From assembly GCF_024748695.1 (NCBI RefSeq), contig NZ_CP087176.1, forward strand, positions 2,535,501 to 2,599,500: 64,000 nucleotides of DNA, in the 5' to 3' direction. Of the stretch, positions 45,392 through 53,944 are shown one piece after another; the stretch's first letter is position 1, and every line of letters begins with the position of its first letter. The position numbers and the translations under genes were made by a program. Under the pieces are notes generated by a model. It searched no databases, was not told the DNA's origin, and saw only the letters and a list, made by a program, of their open reading frames with translations. The stretch is from Pseudomonas sp. B21-040. Lineage in GTDB: Bacteria; Pseudomonadota; Gammaproteobacteria; Pseudomonadales; Pseudomonadaceae.

Positions 45392-46579
45392 TCAGTGAAT
45401 GCTGGAGGCCAGCTCGAAAATCGGCATGTACATCAGGATCACGATGACCCCGATCAACAAGCCGATGAAGGTCATGAGCAGCGGTTCAAACAGTCGTACA
45501 AACCATTCGATCCAGCGACTGATTTCTTCGTCGTAGAAGTCGGCGCTGCGTTCCATCATTTGCCCGAGGTTGCCGGACTGCTCGCCAGCGCGCAGCAAGC
45601 GCAGGGACACTGGGGTCACGAGGTGATTGAGCTCGAGCGCGGCCGACAGCGATTGGCCCTCACGCACCCGTTCGCAGGCTTCGTCCAGGCGTGTGCGGGA
45701 GGCCACGGTGAGCAGGCCCCGCACCATGCCCATGGCCGTGACGAGGGGAATGCCGCCTTGCAGCAAGATCCCCAGCGAGCGGTAGAAGCGCGCCAGTTCA
45801 TACATGAAGATGCGTTGATGGACTGCCGGGAGTTTTTCGATCAGGCGGTCGACGCCCCGACGAAAGGCCGGTTGGCGCTGGAGGAAGGTGAGGGCGACGA
45901 TGAGCGCCAGCAACCCGCCGAAGAATTCGCCCTGGTGCGCATGAAGGAACATCCCGCTGCTCATCAGGACTTGTGACATCCACGGCAGGTTCGACCCCAA
46001 GCCTTCGAACACCAGGCTGAAGCGCGGCACCACATAGCCCATCAAAAACAACACCACGCCACCTCCCACCACCAGCAACAGCATGGGGTAGATCGAAGCG
46101 CTGACGATTTTCTGCCGGACTTCGTCCATGCGCTGGCGATAGCTGACATAACGGCCCAGCGCTTCGCCCACGGCACCGGTCTTTTCACTGGACTGGACCA
46201 GCGCCACGTACAACGGCGGGAACACCGTCGACAACTGGCCCAATGCCTGGGAGAACGACTTGCCCTCATACAGCAGGCGCACCAGTTCACTTAAGGTTTT
46301 ACGGGCCTGTGGCGCGGTTTCTTTTTCGGCCAGGCTTTCCAGCGCATCGATCAGCGGCAGGCCCGCATTGAGCAACGTGGTCAGCTCCTGGCTGAACAAC
46401 ACCAGGTTGAAGGTCTCGCGCTGGCGAAACTGCAGCGAGAGGAAATGCCGCTCGGCATGCAGGCTGACCACCCGCAGGCCCTGGTCCTCGACGATGCGCC
46501 GGGCTTCGCTGTGGCCGGGGGCCTCGACTGTCATCGAGACCACGCCGGCTTTACCCACGGCTTTGAGATGAAAGCGCAT
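45392..46579 (-). CDS. gspF: Type II secretion inner-membrane protein GspF
   Basis: 395 residues, the normal GspF/PilC length. Two T2SSF domains: FSQELTTLLNAGLPLIDALE and YELARFYRSLGILLQGGIPL, each followed by the EGKSFSQAL/EGQSLSAAL and SSEKTGAVGEAL/AGEQSGNLGQMM pattern. Three membrane segments (YPMLLLVVGGGVVLFLMGYV, FFGGLLALIVALTFL, LLMTFIGLLIGVIVILMY). It is the platform protein of a type II system. It is 12 bases after gspG on the same strand; the remaining assembly genes are at 60.5-64 kb. Confidence 0.95.
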   Translation of the reverse strand: MRFHLKAVGKAGVVSMTVEAPGHSEARRIVEDQGLRVVSLHAERHFLSLQFRQRETFNLVLFSQELTTLLNAGLPLIDALESLAEKETAPQARKTLSELVRLLYEGKSFSQALGQLSTVFPPLYVALVQSSEKTGAVGEALGRYVSYRQRMDEVRQKIVSASIYPMLLLVVGGGVVLFLMGYVVPRFSLVFEGLGSNLPWMSQVLMSSGMFLHAHQGEFFGGLLALIVALTFLQRQPAFRRGVDRLIEKLPAVHQRIFMYELARFYRSLGILLQGGIPLVTAMGMVRGLLTVASRTRLDEACERVREGQSLSAALELNHLVTPVSLRLLRAGEQSGNLGQMMERSADFYDEEISRWIEWFVRLFEPLLMTFIGLLIGVIVILMYMPIFELASSIH

Positions 46580-46591
46580 GGTCGTCCCCCG

Positions 46592-47026
46592 TTATTGCCA
46601 GCTGGTGATTTCGGCGTTTTCGCCTTCGCCACCGGGTTGTCCGTCCTTGCCCATGGACAACAGGTCGTATTCACCGTTTTCACCGGGATAGCGGTAGGTG
46701 TAGTTACGGCCCCACGGGTCTTGCGGCAATTTTTTCTGTAAGTAAGGGCCGGTCCAGTGCGTTTCATCGCTGGGCGCGGTGACCAGCGCCTGCAAGCCCT
46801 GTTCGGTCGACGGGTAGTGACCGACCTCCAGGCGATACAAATCCAGCGCCTTGCCCAGGCCTTCGATTTGCGCCTTGGCGACTTTGACCTCGGAACGGCC
46901 CAGTTGGGCGAAATATTTCGGCGCGACGATGCCAGCCAACAACCCCAGCACCACCAGCACCACCAACAGTTCGAGCAGGGTGAACCCGCGTTGCATACGC
47001 GGGGCATAACACAGACGTTGATTCAT
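46592..47026 (-). CDS. gspG: Type II secretion major pseudopilin GspG
   Basis: 144 residues; ATG 47026 with TGAGG upstream, or ATG 46996 (MQRGFTLLELL). Prepilin peptidase site RGFTLLELLVVLVVLGLL, with the conserved Glu5 and the hydrophobic helix. The body YFAQLGRSEVKVAKAQIEGLGKAL, YRLEVGHYPSTEQGLQALV, and DPWGRNYTYRYPG (calcium-site region) are diagnostic. It forms the T2SS pseudopilus. First gene of the gspG-gspF pair. Confidence 0.96.
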   Translation of the reverse strand: MNQRLCYAPRMQRGFTLLELLVVLVVLGLLAGIVAPKYFAQLGRSEVKVAKAQIEGLGKALDLYRLEVGHYPSTEQGLQALVTAPSDETHWTGPYLQKKLPQDPWGRNYTYRYPGENGEYDLLSMGKDGQPGGEGENAEITSWQ

Positions 47027-47134
47027 GATGACCTCACACAGTCGGCAGAAGGGTCGCAATAAAGATTTATGCAATTGCCATGCTCAGCCTTGGGCAACCT
47101 TCTGGACCCCCCGTGCCAAGGCCTTTTGCGCTTA

Positions 47135-47150
47135 CGGCACAGTGCTTGCG
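47135..47150 (+). promoter_or_regulatory. Sigma-54 promoter, lytic transglycosylase gene
   Basis: CGGCACAGTGCTTGCG: GG at 47136-47137, ten bases, GC at 47148-47149. It matches the -24/-12 consensus TGGCAC-N5-TTGC with one mismatch and points toward the gene at 47222. Confidence 0.7.
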
Positions 47151-47174
47151 TATGGCTGATTTACGATCGGCCAC

Positions 47175-47196
47175 TGGGGCATTATCCCCATTTTTT
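47175..47196 (+). promoter_or_regulatory. TGGGG-CCCCA hairpin with T-run in the leader
   Basis: TGGGG and CCCCA around CATTAT, followed by TTTTTT, between the sigma-54 promoter and the start codon. It could act as an attenuator, or be another G-box of the type before mnxG. Confidence 0.45.
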
Positions 47197-47221
47197 GGGG
47201 CCGGCCAGGGGAGGAAAAACA

Positions 47222-47830
47222 ATGAAAACACTCACCGCTGGATTGATCGGATGTCTGTTTTTGACCGGTGTCGCACAGGCCGATGTATTCGTTTCCGTGG
47301 ACGCCAAGGGCAGCTACGTGCTGTCCAATGTCCACCGTCCCGGTCGTACCTATGAGCGGGTCATTCACGAGCCAACGGCGGCTGTTGTCAGCCTCGATCA
47401 GCAACCCCAGATGATCGCCGCACAACCCTATGCCGAGCTGGTTTCGGCAGCAGCCACGGCCAATGAAGTACCGGCTGCGCTGCTGCACGCGGTTATCCGC
47501 GCCGAGTCCCGCTACAACGCTGACGCAACGTCCGCCAAAGGCGCTGGCGGGCTGATGCAATTGATGCCCGATACCGCGCGGGAGATGGGGGTCAAGGATG
47601 TCTACGATCCGAAGGCCAACATCCAGGGCGGCGCCAAATACCTCAAGCGTTTGTTGACCCTGTTCGACAACGACATCGCACTCGCGGTAGCGGCCTACAA
47701 CGCCGGCCCGCAAGCCGTGCTCAGCCGTGGCGGGGTGATCCCGCCGTTCGCCGAAACCCAGCGCTACGTGCCGGATGTTTTACGCCAATACCGCCGTCTG
47801 CAGGGCTTGGCCGTGGATGCGCCGTTGTAG
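47222..47830 (+). CDS. Periplasmic lytic transglycosylase (SLT domain)
   Basis: 202 residues from ATG 47222, with GGGGAGG immediately upstream. Signal peptide ends at TGVAQA. The SLT fold is complete: LHAVIRAESRYNADATSAKGAGGLMQLMPDTARE in pieces VIRAESRYN (catalytic Glu) and GAGGLMQLMPDTAREMG, then VAAYNAGPQAV. It cleaves peptidoglycan between MurNAc and GlcNAc. An N-terminal DUF4124-like stretch (DVFVSVDAKGSYVLSN) precedes it. Placed between T2SS genes and mnxG with its own sigma-54 promoter, it may open the wall for the secretion machine. Confidence 0.93.
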   Translation: MKTLTAGLIGCLFLTGVAQADVFVSVDAKGSYVLSNVHRPGRTYERVIHEPTAAVVSLDQQPQMIAAQPYAELVSAAATANEVPAALLHAVIRAESRYNADATSAKGAGGLMQLMPDTAREMGVKDVYDPKANIQGGAKYLKRLLTLFDNDIALAVAAYNAGPQAVLSRGGVIPPFAETQRYVPDVLRQYRRLQGLAVDAPL

Positions 47831-47852
47831 TCGAACACCACGCGCCGGCTCC

Positions 47853-47914
47853 CCCCAATAGTGGGGAATGATGGCCCCGGCAGAAAAGTGGGGAATAAGT
47901 GGGGAATATCCCCC
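47853..47914 (+). promoter_or_regulatory. Three AGTGGGGAAT boxes upstream of mnxG
   Basis: Identical decamers at 47860-47869, 47887-47896 and 47898-47907, two of them within CCCC-GGGG inverted repeats. They lie 60-115 bases upstream of the sigma-54 promoter, the normal place for NtrC-type activator sites. A matching box is at 59726. Confidence 0.65.
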
Positions 47915-47964
47915 GAGTTATTAAGTCGTAAACGTAAAGCACTGAAAAAAAAGAAAAATATATT

Positions 47965-47980
47965 TGGCATGAGGATTGCT
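47965..47980 (+). promoter_or_regulatory. Sigma-54 promoter of mnxG
   Basis: TGGCATGAGGATTGCT: GG 47966-47967 and GC 47978-47979 with a ten-base spacer, an excellent -24/-12 match. It lies 58 bases before the mnxG start. Confidence 0.8.
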
Positions 47981-48037
47981 CAAGGGCATTCAGTCGAGAA
48001 TTATTCCCTGTGAGCATTTAAAACGAGGCCCGTGATT

Positions 48038-51000
48038 ATGTCCGGCATACCCCACGCTCATCATGTGTTTAACCTGTTGTTGTTTTTCGCACCGATGCTC
48101 GGTATCGAGCTGGCCGAAGCGGCCGCGCGCTGCGAACGCAATCTGGTGGCGAACGTCGTGGCACTGGATCAGCCGCTGATGTTCAACCGCCTCGGTGCAC
48201 AGAACGCCAACGGCATGATGTTCGCCTTGCGCCGCGATGTCGTTGACGATCGCAATATGTCCCTCGCCCAGGGTGGCGCGGCAGTGCCGGGCAAAGTCTC
48301 GCTGCGGCCCGACAAGCGTCCGCGCCCACTGGTGCTGCGAGTGGCCGCCGGTGATTGCCTGACGATCAATCTGCAAAACCTGCTGACGTATCAGGCCAAC
48401 CCCGGCAAACACGAAGGCGCGGAGCCCGAGGGGGAGGAAGGCAATGAAGTTGGCAATGTGGACGACTTCAAGGTCGATGAGCAAGTCACAGACCGGCATG
48501 TCGGCTTCCAGGTCAACGGCCTGCAAGCCGTCAACAGCATTGACGACATCGCCTCCTTTACCGGGCGCAACGCCAACTCCCTGATCCCGCCAGGCGCCAC
48601 CCGTTCCTACACCTTGTACGCCGAGCGTGAAGGCGCGTTTGCCGCCAGCAGCCGTGGTGCCACTTTTGGTGGGGAGGGCGATGCGGGCAACGTGGCCAAC
48701 GGCCTGTTCGGCGAAGTGGTGGTGGTGCCCAAGGGTGGCCGCACCTATCGCAACACCGTGACCGAAGAAGAGATGCGCCTGGCCAGCACCGGCCGCACTC
48801 CGGCCGGTCAGCCGATTGTCGATTACCAGGCGCGCTATCCGCAGCGCGAACCGTGGATCCGTGAAGGCAAGGCCGGCACGCCGATCATCAACATGGTCGA
48901 CGGCAACGAAATCATCTCCAGCGAGAGTGACGCGATCGTGATGGGCAGCAACGCCGACGGCAGCTTCCCGCCCTCGACTTATCCGCTGGAAGCCATCGGC
49001 AAGCGCAATCCGGCGCTGCCCAATAGGCTGGAACCGTTCCGCGATTTCGCCTCGCAGTTCCAGGATGAAACCGCCGCGACCCAGGCATTCCCTGCGTACT
49101 GGGCAGACCCGGTAATGGCCCACGTGCTGGAGCCGACCCGCGACTCGTTCATGATCAACTACGGCTCTGGCGGCATGGGCGCCGAGGTGGTGGCCAACCG
49201 ATTGGGCGTGGGGCCGATGCACGATTGCCTGTCGTGCGCCTATGAAGAATTCTTCCTCAGTTCCCACACCGTGGGGGACGTGGCGATGCTGGTGGACGTA
49301 CCGGCCAACGCCGGCCTGGAAAACATTCGTCCGGGTGAAACACCACGTGCCGATCAGGTCGGGGTCAAGGCGACCATGGCGCTGTATCCGTCCGAACCCT
49401 CCAACGTCAATCACAGCTACATCGGCGACTTCGTCAAATTCCGCAACACGCACAACGGCCACGAGCAGCACATCTTCCACCTGCACGGGCATCAATGGCT
49501 GTTCAACCCCAACGACGACAATTCGGACTATGTCGACGCCCAAGGCATTGGCCCAGGTGCCGGCTACACCTACGAAATCGCCAACGGTGGGTCGGGCAAC
49601 CGCAACCGCGTGGCGGGCGATGCGATCTATCACTGTCACTTCTACCCGCACTTTGCCCAAGGCATGTGGGCCATGTGGCGGGTACACGATGTGTTTGAGG
49701 AAGGCACCAAACTCGAAGTGTCCCAGCAGGGTGCCGACGGTTATCACAGCGAACCGTATGCCTTGCGCAGCGGTAAACCGGCGTCGGGCGCACGGGCCTT
49801 GCCCGATGGCGAGATCATTGCCGGTACGCCGATTCCAGCCGTCGTGCCGTTGCCGGGCAAAGCCATGGCGCCGATGCCGGGCAAAGTCGCCGTCGTGCCG
49901 AAGATCGGCGAAAGCCTGGTGGCCAGTCATGGCGACGATGATGAGGAGGGCGATGACGACGGCGAACATCACGGTGGCAGCGGTGGTGTGCAAGCCATCG
50001 GTTCCCTGGCATTGGTGGACCGCAGCGAAGCCAATCGCAATGCCGACGGCAGCCTGAAAAACCCGGGCTATCCGTTCTGGATCGGCGGCATGGAAAGTTC
50101 GGTCGGCCAACGTCCGCCAACCCCACCGCTGGACATGCTCGACGCCGCCAAGGCGCAAACCCTGAAAAGCAGTGGCAATGCCTTGTGGGCCAACCTTGAC
50201 CCCGCGCAGTCCGGTGGTTGGGACGGCGGTTTGGGTCGCCACTCACTGGACGGTTTCTCCTCCGGTGGCCAAGCGCACACCGTGACCACCTCCCTGGATT
50301 TTTCCAAGGAAGTGACTCGCGCCAAACCGATTTACATGCCTGAAGAAGGCACTGAAGTCGAACAGGCAGCTATGGCGTTCCATGCCAAAAAAGAACACCC
50401 CAGCTACGCCGTTCTGCCGGGCAATCAGGTGGTGGCGCGTAACTTCCGCACCAACGGTGCATTGCCAACGGCGGGAGCGCCGTATTACGAACCGTGCATG
50501 GATGACCGGCAAAAACGCCTGACCAGCAGTGCCGGCACCGGCGAATTCAATAGCGGTGAAAAGGCCGACGGCCTGTCGTTCACCGGTGCCTCGACCTTCA
50601 CCGCCGACCGGCCGCGCATCTATAAAGCGGCCAACATCCAGTTCGACGCGGTGTACAACAAGGTCGGTTACCACTTCCCGCAGGCACGCATCCTGGCGCT
50701 GTGGGAAGACGCCTGGCCGGTGATTACCAAACAGCGTCCGCCAGAACCTCTGGTGATGCGCATGAACACCTTCGACTGCGTGCAGTACCAGCAAACCAAC
50801 CTGGTGCCGGCCACCTACGAGATGGACGACTATCAGGTGCGCACGCCCACTGACGTTATCGGTCAGCACATTCACTTGCCTAAATGGGACCTGACGGCGG
50901 CTGACGGTTCGGCCAACGGCTGGAACTACGAAGATGGCGTGCTTTCCCCCGGTGCCGTGCAAGAGCGCATCCACGCCATTCGCCAGTTCAACCAGTGCGA

Positions 51001-53860
51001 AGGCGCCGACCCGCGTGACGGCACGCCAGCCTGCCCAGTGGCCAAGTCGCATCCGTTCTTTGGTCAATATGGCCGGGCCGACTGGGTGGGTGCGCGCACG
51101 GCGATGCAGCGCTGGTTCGTCGACCCGGTGGTCAACACCAAGGGCGTCGACCGTGGCCTGGGCACCATTTTCACCCACGACCACTTAGGCCCATCGACGC
51201 ACCAACAGATCGGTCTGTACGCCACCGTGTTGGCAGAACCGGCCGGTTCCACCTGGTTCCACGCCGAAACCGGCGAGCCTTTGTACAGCGGCGCGCGGCA
51301 GGACGGCGGGCCAACGTCGTGGCAAGCGGTGGTGTCCACCGGTGACCTGGACGGCGACGGCAAGAACGACAGCTTCCGTGAGTTCTTCCTCGAATACAGT
51401 GACTTCCAGCACGCCTATGAAGCCGGCGTGTACGTGGGCGCCGGCCCGAATGGCGTGCCCAATGCGCAAGCGTTCCCGGCCACCGCCGACAGCTTCCGCT
51501 ACGCGATCAATCCGCCGGTGCGCAAGGAAGCCGAGACCCTGCTTGAGCAGGTGGTTGAAGCGCGCGGTGGACTGACGCCCGGCTGTCCAAGCCGGCCGTG
51601 CCCGCAAGCCATCTCGGTGGATGATCCGGGGATGTTCGTGGTCAATTACCGCAACGAACCGCTGGCCCTGCGGGTGTACGACCCGAACAAGATCGGCCCG
51701 GACGGCAAGCGCGGAATGCAGGCCGACGGCCTCGGCGGCGACCTGGCGTATGCCATGCAAAGCCGTACCGACCGCGCGATCCCGGCGATGAACCTGGCGC
51801 CGAACCTGATCACCGCAGCGACCGGCCCGACCGGTGGCACCACGCAGTTCCCGCCGCACATCAACAAGGGCGGTGCGGAACCGGGTGACCCGTTCACCCC
51901 GATGCTGCGCACCTACACCGGTGACAATGTGCGGCTGCGGGTGCATGCCGGCGGTCATGAAGAAGAGCACAACGTGACCCTGCATGGCGTGAAGTGGCTG
52001 CAAAGCGGTTCCGGTTTCGGCAACAGTTCCAACTCCGGTTGGCGCTCGTCGCAGATGATCGGGATCTCGGAGCAGATGGGCTTCATCGCGCCGGTCTCGA
52101 TGCTGTCCAGTTCGGCGGCGACCACCGGGGATTATCTGTACTCGATGGACGCTTCTCTGGAAGGTTACTGGAGCGGCATCTGGGGCGTGATGCGCAACTA
52201 CACCGCGCAACGCAACGACCTGTTCGCACTGCCGAACAACGCGAAACCGGCCGGCATGCGCAACACCGTGGCCTTCGAGGGCACTTGCCCACGGATCGGC
52301 GCCAACCCGAACGGCATCGGCACTCGGCCCACTGTGCAACGCAACTATGAAGTGGTCGCGGCGCTGGCCAACGACATCCTCGGCAATCCGCTGAACCTGT
52401 CCATCGCTGATCCGGAAGGGCTCGGCCAGCATGTCGGCGGGCCGCTGAATCCGGCGGGCGGTACGCTGGTGTACAACTCGCGTGCGGTGAGCATTCCCCA
52501 AGTCACCGTGACCGACCCTGAAGATGGCGAGACCTTCACCATCGGCGGGCAGAGCGGGCCGTTGCATGATCCGACCGCGATCCTGTACGTGCGCAAATCC
52601 GATCTGGACCCGGTCAGCGGCAAGCTCAAGCCTGGTGTGCCTGTCGAGCCGCTGGTGCTGCGTGCGGCGGCGGGGGATTGCATCAACATCACCCTGGAAA
52701 ACCGCTTGCCGACGGTCATGCCGGACCTGGCGCAGATGGCCTCGGTGATGGGCATGGTCAAGCGTGACCGCAACGGTGGCGAAGGCTCCACCACCTTCAG
52801 CAATAACCTGTTGCGGCCGTCCAGTACAGTGGGGCTGCACGCACAATTGCTGGCTTACGACATCACCAAGTCCGATGGCACCAACGTCGGCACCAACCCG
52901 ATCCAGACCGTCCCGCCACGCGTTGGCAACACCGGGGCGTACCCGACTCGTACCTATCAGTACTACGCCGGGCACCTGGAGCGTGAAGGCAAGCCGATCA
53001 CGCAACTGGGGCGCAGTGTCGACAACATCAATGCCACGGCGATCGAGTTCGGCGGGTTGAATTTCACCCCGGCGGACGTGATCAAGCAGCCGCAAAAAGG
53101 CCTCGGTGGAGCGATGAGCATTCTGCCGATGGGCGCGACCTGGGTTGAAGACGCACGCAAGGTCAATGCGACGGTCACCGCGCCGGGGCAAACCACCTAC
53201 CGTGACTTCGCGATGGTCTGGCAGAAGGCGTTGAACATGCGCTGGGCCAATGGTCGTCCGGTGGAAGGTATTGCCGCAGAAGCCGGCGTGCCGACCGATC
53301 CGCAGGACAACTCCAGCATGGCCATCAACTACAAAACCGAACCGATGTGGTTCCGCTTTGGCCTGCCCCCTGACGCGCCATTCGGTCACGCCGGCGGCTA
53401 CGGCTACGGCGATGTCCCCAACGCGCACATGGCCTACAGCAATGCGTTGGTGGGGGGCGATCCGCAGACGCCGGTGCTGTATGTCAAACCGGGGCAACCG
53501 TTCCGTACCCACATTTTGATGCCCACCGGTGGCAGTCGTGGTTCGACCTTTCAGCTGGACGGTCACGTCTGGTCGGTCAACCCGTTCCAGTCGGAGAAGA
53601 GCGACACCGGCGGTTACCCGATGGCAACCCCCGGCGTGGGTTCAGTGCGGTTCGGTTACAACCCGATGTCGATGTACATCGGCGCCCACGAAAGCATCCT
53701 GCCGGCGGCGCACTTCAGCTTCATGCACCCGAGTGCCGGGGGCAGCAACGCGATACCGGGCGACTACCTGTTCCGTGATTACGCGGCTTACGGCAATACG
53801 GCTGGGTTGTGGGGATTGTTGCGGGTGACCAACGAGCCAGAGCCGGCTCCGGCACCTTAG
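48038..53860 (+). CDS. mnxG: Giant multicopper oxidase, MnxG-type Mn(II) oxidase
   Basis: 1940 residues; ATG 48038 is preceded by GAGG at the correct distance, better than GTG 48032. A signal sequence ends around AEAAA. Copper sites: HIFHLHGHQW (about 475-485) and HCHFYPHFAQGM (about 531-542), the HCHxxxHxxxxM T1/T3 signature. Further histidine clusters: THDHLGPSTHQQ (about 1047), HEEEHNVTLHG (about 1308) and FSFMHP (about 1890). Cupredoxin starts LRVAAGDCLTINL and LRAAAGDCINITL occur near residues 105 and 1545, so the protein has an internally repeated multi-cupredoxin architecture. Size, motifs, and SCO neighbours match Pseudomonas MnxG, which oxidises Mn(II) to Mn oxide outside the cell. 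Probably T2SS-exported. Confidence 0.88.
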   Translation: MSGIPHAHHVFNLLLFFAPMLGIELAEAAARCERNLVANVVALDQPLMFNRLGAQNANGMMFALRRDVVDDRNMSLAQGGAAVPGKVSLRPDKRPRPLVLRVAAGDCLTINLQNLLTYQANPGKHEGAEPEGEEGNEVGNVDDFKVDEQVTDRHVGFQVNGLQAVNSIDDIASFTGRNANSLIPPGATRSYTLYAEREGAFAASSRGATFGGEGDAGNVANGLFGEVVVVPKGGRTYRNTVTEEEMRLASTGRTPAGQPIVDYQARYPQREPWIREGKAGTPIINMVDGNEIISSESDAIVMGSNADGSFPPSTYPLEAIGKRNPALPNRLEPFRDFASQFQDETAATQAFPAYWADPVMAHVLEPTRDSFMINYGSGGMGAEVVANRLGVGPMHDCLSCAYEEFFLSSHTVGDVAMLVDVPANAGLENIRPGETPRADQVGVKATMALYPSEPSNVNHSYIGDFVKFRNTHNGHEQHIFHLHGHQWLFNPNDDNSDYVDAQGIGPGAGYTYEIANGGSGNRNRVAGDAIYHCHFYPHFAQGMWAMWRVHDVFEEGTKLEVSQQGADGYHSEPYALRSGKPASGARALPDGEIIAGTPIPAVVPLPGKAMAPMPGKVAVVPKIGESLVASHGDDDEEGDDDGEHHGGSGGVQAIGSLALVDRSEANRNADGSLKNPGYPFWIGGMESSVGQRPPTPPLDMLDAAKAQTLKSSGNALWANLDPAQSGGWDGGLGRHSLDGFSSGGQAHTVTTSLDFSKEVTRAKPIYMPEEGTEVEQAAMAFHAKKEHPSYAVLPGNQVVARNFRTNGALPTAGAPYYEPCMDDRQKRLTSSAGTGEFNSGEKADGLSFTGASTFTADRPRIYKAANIQFDAVYNKVGYHFPQARILALWEDAWPVITKQRPPEPLVMRMNTFDCVQYQQTNLVPATYEMDDYQVRTPTDVIGQHIHLPKWDLTAADGSANGWNYEDGVLSPGAVQERIHAIRQFNQCEGADPRDGTPACPVAKSHPFFGQYGRADWVGARTAMQRWFVDPVVNTKGVDRGLGTIFTHDHLGPSTHQQIGLYATVLAEPAGSTWFHAETGEPLYSGARQDGGPTSWQAVVSTGDLDGDGKNDSFREFFLEYSDFQHAYEAGVYVGAGPNGVPNAQAFPATADSFRYAINPPVRKEAETLLEQVVEARGGLTPGCPSRPCPQAISVDDPGMFVVNYRNEPLALRVYDPNKIGPDGKRGMQADGLGGDLAYAMQSRTDRAIPAMNLAPNLITAATGPTGGTTQFPPHINKGGAEPGDPFTPMLRTYTGDNVRLRVHAGGHEEEHNVTLHGVKWLQSGSGFGNSSNSGWRSSQMIGISEQMGFIAPVSMLSSSAATTGDYLYSMDASLEGYWSGIWGVMRNYTAQRNDLFALPNNAKPAGMRNTVAFEGTCPRIGANPNGIGTRPTVQRNYEVVAALANDILGNPLNLSIADPEGLGQHVGGPLNPAGGTLVYNSRAVSIPQVTVTDPEDGETFTIGGQSGPLHDPTAILYVRKSDLDPVSGKLKPGVPVEPLVLRAAAGDCINITLENRLPTVMPDLAQMASVMGMVKRDRNGGEGSTTFSNNLLRPSSTVGLHAQLLAYDITKSDGTNVGTNPIQTVPPRVGNTGAYPTRTYQYYAGHLEREGKPITQLGRSVDNINATAIEFGGLNFTPADVIKQPQKGLGGAMSILPMGATWVEDARKVNATVTAPGQTTYRDFAMVWQKALNMRWANGRPVEGIAAEAGVPTDPQDNSSMAINYKTEPMWFRFGLPPDAPFGHAGGYGYGDVPNAHMAYSNALVGGDPQTPVLYVKPGQPFRTHILMPTGGSRGSTFQLDGHVWSVNPFQSEKSDTGGYPMATPGVGSVRFGYNPMSMYIGAHESILPAAHFSFMHPSAGGSNAIPGDYLFRDYAAYGNTAGLWGLLRVTNEPEPAPAP

Positions 53861-53870
53861 CAACATGGCC

Positions 53871-53898
53871 GTGGCGAGGGCGCAAGCGACCTCGCCAC
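53871..53898. other. Intergenic hairpin after mnxG
   Basis: GTGGCGAGG pairs with CCTCGCCAC around ten bases, without a T-run. It may partly terminate or stabilise the mnxG transcript. Confidence 0.5.
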
Positions 53899-53944
53899 AG
53901 GATCAGGGTTCGAAGGCAGACACAGATCTGAAGGGGAGAGCGGG

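Noticed and set aside
47027..47134. A sigma-54 promoter for gspG on the minus strand
   Set aside because: TGGCACG is present near 47118, but no GC stands at the required distance.
47990..50242. 750-codon minus-strand frame opposite mnxG, and similar long shadows at 51185-53566
   Set aside because: His/Arg/Gln-rich composition typical of antisense frames in high-GC genes; mnxG has clear copper motifs.
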